From Takifugu bimaculatus (Eukaryota; Chordata; Actinopteri; Tetraodontiformes; Tetraodontidae): a stretch of 64,000 nt of DNA. Made by a program: the position numbers and the translations under genes. Of this stretch, positions 58,460 through 64,000 are shown in pieces. Under the pieces are notes generated by a model. It made no database searches. It was not told where the DNA came from and saw only the letters and a program-made list of their open reading frames with translations. The stretch is from the NCBI GenBank assembly GCA_004026145.2, contig CP034995.1, forward strand, positions 1,351,394 through 1,415,393, read 5' to 3'. The stretch's first letter is position 1, and every line of letters begins with the position of its first letter.

Positions 58460-58718
58460 TATTATTGAGAATAAACTGCTTTTTAACAAAGTGTTGGCGT
58501 CACCATTCGAAGGGTAGGATTTACAAAATGGCAGTGTCCAAAACGATCAACGCAATTCGTCCATGTTACATGCACATAATACAATTAATATTTTCTTTGT
58601 GTTACTTCACATGTTGACGAGTTTAATAGCAGGCTGCTACTACACAGCAGGTCAAAACTGCAGAGCATCACAGGTGATGATCCATTCAGGTAAGTTCACT
58701 TCACAGAGCCTATGCTGT

Positions 58719-58754
58719 ATTATTATTATTATTATTATGATTATTATTATTATT
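58719..58754 (+). repeat. (ATT)n microsatellite, interrupted
   Basis: About 12 units with one ATG interruption. Confidence 0.9.
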
Positions 58755-59046
58755 GCATCTATATAACTGTGAAAAACTGTCTAAAATGCAGGACAAAGCC
58801 TGTTCAGGTCCTTACTAAATGATCAATTTAATGTAAGTGTATATGAAGCACATCTGCTTAATTTTATCCCATCTTCTATCAGTGAATAAGTTGCAGTTTT
58901 AGTTCTGTCTTAATCAGCAGGAATCCACAAACTGGGGACGATGATCAGTCGTGGTCCCACCAACGTTATGATCTCAGACTAAAGACTAAGATGATTAATT
59001 GTATAAATACTTGGAGGAATCAGAAATTATGCTATAAGATGCTTGT

Positions 59047-62000
59047 TCATGTGCAGTGGTTCCTCAGACAGACAACAGCATAAGGGATGTGCTGTTCCTG
59101 TTGGTGCTGATGAGGTTGGACCATGCTGTCAAGAGGATCCACATCAGTCTGGGGGAAACGTATGCTGCTGTAGTAAATGCCATTCTCCTCCGTGGGTTGA
59201 TCTGTGATTTCCTCATGCACAGGACCGTGATTTACCTGACAATGAGGCAAGACACCGAATGTTGGTGTTATGTTTGTTTTCGGAAGATGGTTATAGTTAA
59301 GGAGCATCGGGCCACTTACCTCCTCCAACTTGAGGACAGTATTCTGGCTCAACTTTCCCTTTCCTCTGAAATGAATGTTAAAAAAAACCCACTTGTGATA
59401 CCAGTCACATTTGATGTGTGTTATGTGATTAACTCAGTTTACATCAGGTTCTGTTCTTCACCTGATGCAACAGATGACAAGCGAGGTGAAGACCAGGAGA
59501 GCAGAACCAACTCCTGCAGCTGCCGCCAGGGTCCATTTTAATGAGGAACTCTGAACTCTGAGTGTCTTTTCAGGAGATCTAACATCTCTCTGAGAGTTCA
59601 CAGCACAGGAGTAGTTTCCTGCATGCTGAGTTGTGACCGCATCCAGAACCAGGTGTTTATTTTGGTGCTCTGGCAGCTGTAGAAGTTGATCATTCAGGTA
59701 CCAGATGTAGTTCTTGTTGTTGGTCAGAGGACAGCTGGTGCTGCAGGTCAGTTTGACTCGATCACCTTCTGTCACCTCTGTAGATGGACTGATCTTGACT
59801 TTTATGTCTGATTCAAATGCAGCAAACAGATATTTTCACACATGTTTCAGACAGGAAAGCACTTTATCATGTAAAGTGATTCACAAAACTGTAGAAATGA
59901 TCAACAATTTTTGCCTCTGCTGTTTTCCACACATTCATGCTAAAATTTCAGCACTAATTTACATGAAAGTTAGCACATTTCCTATGAAAGATAACTTTTA
60001 TTTAACTTCAATTTTGATTTGAACTATTTACTTATTGGAAGGCAAAATGAGAAAATCTTGTATTTTGATGTGGCTCAGATACAAAGCTCTCTCGATTTAA
60101 GATTGTTTATATTTTATGATCCAGATTTACCTGTAACAATCAGAACAGTTCCGGGTTTCTGACTTGTGTTGTCATCTTGGTGTCTGAATCTGTATTCTGC
60201 TGAGTCACTTTGCTTCACAGATTTAATTGACAGTGTGTTAATCTGCTTCTCTTGGTCCTCATGATATGTAAAATGATCAGTTTTCAATACATTCATTCTC
60301 TCCTCCTTCTCACCATTCCAGATTATTCTAGACCAGTGTTTAGCCTTGGATTTTGTGTAGTTTGAACTGGAATATTTACTTGAGATGTTTACTGAGGAAC
60401 CTTCCAAAGCACAGATTCTCTTTTTTATATAATTCACAGTCAGGCAGGATTTGTCAGCAGCACCTAACAGATGAAAGCAAAGACAGTGTCAGTTTTGATG
60501 AAACTCAAAGGAAATTCACTTTAAACCTTGACATTTTTGAGTGGATTCTTTAATTATGATTTTTTTTTTTCTGACTGTTGCATCTCAAATTCATATTTAC
60601 ATATTTTTAACAGTAAGGATTTATGATGAACCCACATCAAAACTTTATCTTGTTTCTATGTTCAGGCCACGGGTTTGGTGAAACTCACAGACTTCATCAG
60701 ACTGCAGCTCCTTGACACCACTGACAGCACACAGGAAGTTGTCTTGAGAAATGTTGGGTATTAGTGGTAATGGGTTTTTATGTATTTCTCTGTTCTTGTA
60801 CCATTGAGTGGTTGTGGGAGGACAGCTGGTTTTACAGCTCAGTTTGACATGATCCTTCCTTGGAGTCTTTTCAACATATATTTCTGAGAGAAGATGGTAA
60901 ACATAGAATCATGGTTAAAAGTAGAAAAATACAGATATCACATATAAACTGAAGAAAACCTGTGATAATGGAAGCGAGGGTACTGTAAATGGGAACTACA
61001 TAACAGTAACAAAACACAAACAAATGAAGAGTAAAATGATGAAAGGATCAGTGTTGTGAGAGGATTGATTGTGAGTGATGAAAGTGAACCTGTGGGGTAC
61101 GTGATGGAGCAGGGTCCTTTCATTGAAGTGTGGTTGTAAAAACACATTCTCCCATCATTGTAGGACACCGTAAAGCAGGTAGAGGAGACCCACTCTGGGT
61201 GGAGAGAGAACTGGTTGCTGGATTAAGTTCAGATTAAATAAACTGCAGGATTACTTTGGTGGTTGAAACACCAGCGAGACATAACTGACCCACTGTGACT
61301 GCAGGAGCTCTGAGAGCCTCGTAGCCTTTGATGGCGCAGGAGTATCTGACTGTTTTGTCACTGGTGACCATCTCCTGGTACCATGGAGACCTGTCTTGAT
61401 AGAGAAGCTCTGAGTTCCTGTACCAGATGTAGGCAGCAGGTCTGTCAGTCAGCGTACAGGCGGTGCTGCACATCAGTGTTACCGTCTGTCCGTCTGTGGT
61501 GGGAAACACCTTCACCTGCAGGGCTGAGATGAAGAGAAAGATACAGAGAATTAGCACAAACTCGTCCCTTTCTCTTTAAAGTTAGTCAGTCATCAAGTTT
61601 ACCTGTAACAGTGAGCTGAATGGGGTCTTCATGGCAGTTTTTTGGTTTCTCATTGCAGCAGTAAGAGGTTTCGTCGTCCTTTGTTAAACCCGTGACTGAT
61701 AAAGTCGGATGAGTATCTTTAGATATCTGGTGTTTTAGGCTATTTCCATTTACTAACACTTCTGTCCACTTGATTCGATCCAGTTTGAACCATTTTGGGA
61801 TTGTAGAATGTTCAGCTGAGCAGGACAGATTCAATGAAGTACCTTTTAAGGCACAGATGCGGCTGCCTTTCCCCAGAACCCCTTCAGCAGAGAGAAGCAC
61901 AAGTGAAAACCTGGAGGCTCACCATTAACTTCATGCACTGTTAGTTTTGTCATCAAACACCACAGGAGGTTTTACAAGCTTCTGATGCTTTTGATGTTAA

Positions 62001-62121
62001 CTAAACTCCAACTCACAAAGTATCAAACATAGATTCTCTCTAACAAACGCACAAAAAAATTATTCCTACCTGACTTGAGGATGAAACCAACCACGGCAAA
62101 TACAAGTTTTGTTGCAAACAT
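59047..62121 (-). CDS. CD22-like Ig-superfamily receptor with ITIM tail (complete gene, tail A)
   Basis: Exons: 62070-62121 signal peptide (MFATKLVFAVV start); 61603-61881 D1; 61290-61523 D2; 61090-61194 and 60689-60883 D3; 60131-60463 D4; 59462-59807 D5/TM; 59320-59365 and 59047-59235 tail A. Sum 1779 nt, 592 aa, in frame with no stops; all splice sites are GT/AG (the D4 acceptor is TTAG rather than CAG). Ig cysteines as in the 931-4004 gene, with D4 lacking them. The ITIM IYYSSI and YAVV are kept. The AATAAA found after other tail-A units is changed here (TTTAGT on the plus strand near 58900), so a different poly(A) site must serve. Probably an expressed inhibitory leukocyte receptor. Confidence 0.8.
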
Positions 62122-62591
62122 TGCTGTTTTCAACTTAAAATATGTTTTAAGATTAATATGAAACTACCTTTAACGGCAACAAAGTATCAACATACAAGTA
62201 TGACCTATGTCACTGACGCTCTTCTTATGAACTCAACACACATCTGTTAAAACAGGAAGAGAACTTTGTAAAGTTGGCATGCACCTTCAAATCTCCACTT
62301 CCTGCTATTATTTGTGGTTTAAAACGGACCTCAAGTGAAGCATCTGTGTCATGCATTTTTATAGATTTTCCATGATCTTGTCCTTTACATTTTATTACAA
62401 AGTTGCTGCAGTGAGCTAGAAGGTCAAGGACAGAAATATCTGATTTTATTTTAGCTGTGGTGACCCGAACTGAAACCATCACATACATACGAGCTTTAAG
62501 AGCTGCGTTAACACCCAACACAGGACTACAACCATTATAATGAAGACAAAACTATTGCATATTTAGATGTCTTTTAATGTTGTTTCCAGTG
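62122..62591 (-). promoter_or_regulatory. Conserved 5'-flank block of the complete minus-strand gene
   Basis: Contains the AAAACAGGAAGAGAAC PU.1/ETS-like string at about 62249-62264, roughly 130 bp before the start codon. No TATA box. The far part is the 3'UTR of the tail-B cassette. Confidence 0.38.
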
Positions 62592-63155
62592 TCAGCAGTG
62601 GTGAGAGTTAGAAGACAGTGGAGAAAGAGCGGCATAGAGATCATCGGTGTGTTGTCGGGTGAAGTGAAGTCTGCTGTATTGATGATCACCTTGCTCTGTT
62701 GTTGCTGTTGCCACGTTTTCTTAGTGGCTCTCAGGGTTTTGCTGAGGAGAAACAACCAAGATTTAGCCTCTAATCCAGATGCAATTCAGTGTTTTCAGTC
62801 TGAAGTCACTTGTGATACAATTAGAAACACGTGAAGGAGGGGTCTTCAGTGATAACTTGAAATATTTATCGAACACTGTATTATATTTACCATCTCAATA
62901 TTGTCTGACATCCCAGGTCCTGAATGTTGATTGGAAAACTTGCTTTTTCTGATTTTCAACCAAAAAGTGCTGAGTTAATATACAATATAATACAAATGAA
63001 ACAGTTCTTGATTTAACAGTGACCATTTTCACCCACATAATCCAGATGATGACAAGTGAGGTGAAGACCAGGAGAGCAGCACCAACTCCTGCAGCTGCTG
63101 TCAGGGTCCATTTTAATGAGGAACTCTGAACTCTGAGTGTCTTTTCAGGAGAGTT
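62592..63155 (-). pseudogene. Orphan TM + tail-B cassette with early stop
   Basis: TM part from about 63155 to 63037, then 62891-62948 and 62592-62741. The first tail tyrosine codon (the YEN tyrosine) is TAA (62721-62723), so all tyrosine motifs are lost. Otherwise like the other cassettes. Confidence 0.65.
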
Positions 63156-63770
63156 TTCAACATTTAATAACAACTATCACATGTACAGTGTTAGAAAAAA
63201 GAAAAAAAAAACGGAAATGGCATTAGCCTATTGGTAACAAGTGCCTCGTCATCGACACAGCTGTTTCGTTTCTCACATTGTTTATTAAACACAAACACCA
63301 AGCATTGTAGTTCGATTAAAAAATATATACAGATACAAATATAATAATTTGGGGCATGTATGGTTACATAGGGTGGCTAGTGTAGGTTGGCATTTTCCTG
63401 TTTTGTTAGCATGCCATAAAAATCAATTGAAGGAATTTGCAGCTTCAGAAATATGTCAATACAGCAGATGACTAAGGTTTACGTGTGTGCAGTAACGTCG
63501 CGACGGAGTATCATTGCAAATAAACTGCTTTTTAACAAAGTGTTTGCGTCAGTGCACCTTTCGAAGGGTAGGATTTAAAAAATGGTGGTGTACAAAATGA
63601 TCAACGTAATTCGTCCATGCTGCATGTACAAAATACAATTAATATTTTCTTTGTGTTCCTTCACATATTGAAGAGTTTAATAGTAGGCTGCTACTACACA
63701 GCAGGTCAAAACTGCAGAGCATCACGGGTGATGATCCATTCAGGTAAGTTCACTTCACAGAGCCTATACT

Positions 63771-63771
<1 letters not shown>
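63156..63771 (+). other. Conserved spacer (antisense first-exon-like)
   Basis: Same spacer as 32783-33395, with GTCGCGACGG and the CATTCAG/GTAAGTT donor. The YY1-like core is changed here (AAAATGGTGG). Confidence 0.3.

Positions 63772-63841
<70 letters not shown>
63772..63841 (+). repeat. (ATT)n microsatellite
   Basis: About 23 units. The window ends shortly after, before the tail-A exon expected next. Confidence 0.95.
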
Positions 63842-64000
63842 GCATACATATAACTGTGAAAAACTGTCTAAAATGCAGGATAAAGCCTGTTCAGGTCCTT
63901 ACTAAATGATCAATTTAATGTAAGTGTATATGAAGCACATCTGCTTAATTTTATCCCATCTTCTATCAGTGAATAAGTTGCAGTTTTGGTTCTGTCTTAA

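Larger units (their letters stand above)
51870..58463 (-). mobile_element. Young pol-deleted endogenous retrovirus with 4-bp TSD
   Basis: 503-bp LTRs at 51874-52376 and 57957-58459 (TGTTGTG...ACTACA). I count two differences. TATT flanks both ends (51870-51873, 58460-58463), and the receptor spacer reads through cleanly if the element is removed. On the minus strand: 5' LTR at right, primer site starting TGGCGTCAC a few bases inside, a long leader, gag, an env TM remnant, a polypurine tract (AAGGGGGGAAA, about 52378-52388) and the 3' LTR. No protease, RT or integrase. Confidence 0.92.

Noticed and set aside
1..64000. CRISPR array or tandem direct repeats with spacers
   Set aside because: Repeats found are whole gene units, LTRs and microsatellites; no short repeat-spacer pattern.

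Overview
The window looks like a teleost fish chromosome segment. It has vertebrate-type introns, long AT-rich intergenic DNA, and fish-typical repeats (a Ty3/gypsy element, an L2/CR1-clade LINE, piggyBac, and gamma/epsilon-type ERVs). It also carries a tandem array of CD22-like (SIGLEC-like) immunoglobulin-superfamily receptors of the kind expanded in teleosts. A 100-N assembly gap lies at 21401-21500.

Layout. (1) 1-6708: plus-strand receptor units. These are the 3' tail of a unit starting outside the window, one complete gene (931-4004), an extra transmembrane/tail cassette (4983-5543), and a broken unit (6019-6708). (2) 6709-11376: a young, apparently intact gypsy retrotransposon. (3) 11377-17918: the first two coding exons of pdgfa on the minus strand, its 5' region, and gene-poor upstream DNA. 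(4) 17919-27713: a large inverted duplication around the gap. Its arms carry broken receptor units facing each other, a solo LTR in the left arm only, and a degenerate piggyBac in the right arm only. (5) 27718-64000: minus-strand receptor units interrupted by a 5'-truncated ERV (about 35135-40721), an L2/CR1 LINE (45265-49161) and a young pol-deleted ERV (51870-58463). The unit at 59047-62121 is complete. The unit at 28735-31746 is complete except for a frameshifted tail. The unit at 41159-44208 has a single nonsense codon.

Receptor logic. A full unit has a signal-peptide exon, five Ig-type modules (the third split over two exons), and one exon that carries the last Ig domain plus the membrane segment. 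One of two alternative cytoplasmic tails follows. Tail A has a canonical ITIM (IYYSSI) and a second YxxV motif. Tail B has a YEN motif followed by an ITAM-like pair, YSRL and YAAL, 10 residues apart with an acidic residue at -3. The Ig/TM exon ends in phase 2 in both types, and both tails start in the compatible phase, so the tails are interchangeable modules. This suggests a paired inhibitory/activating receptor system that is diversifying by duplication, recombination and tail exchange. Transposons sit at several of the recombination joints. The function is inferred, and some joints could be assembly artefacts because the units are so similar.
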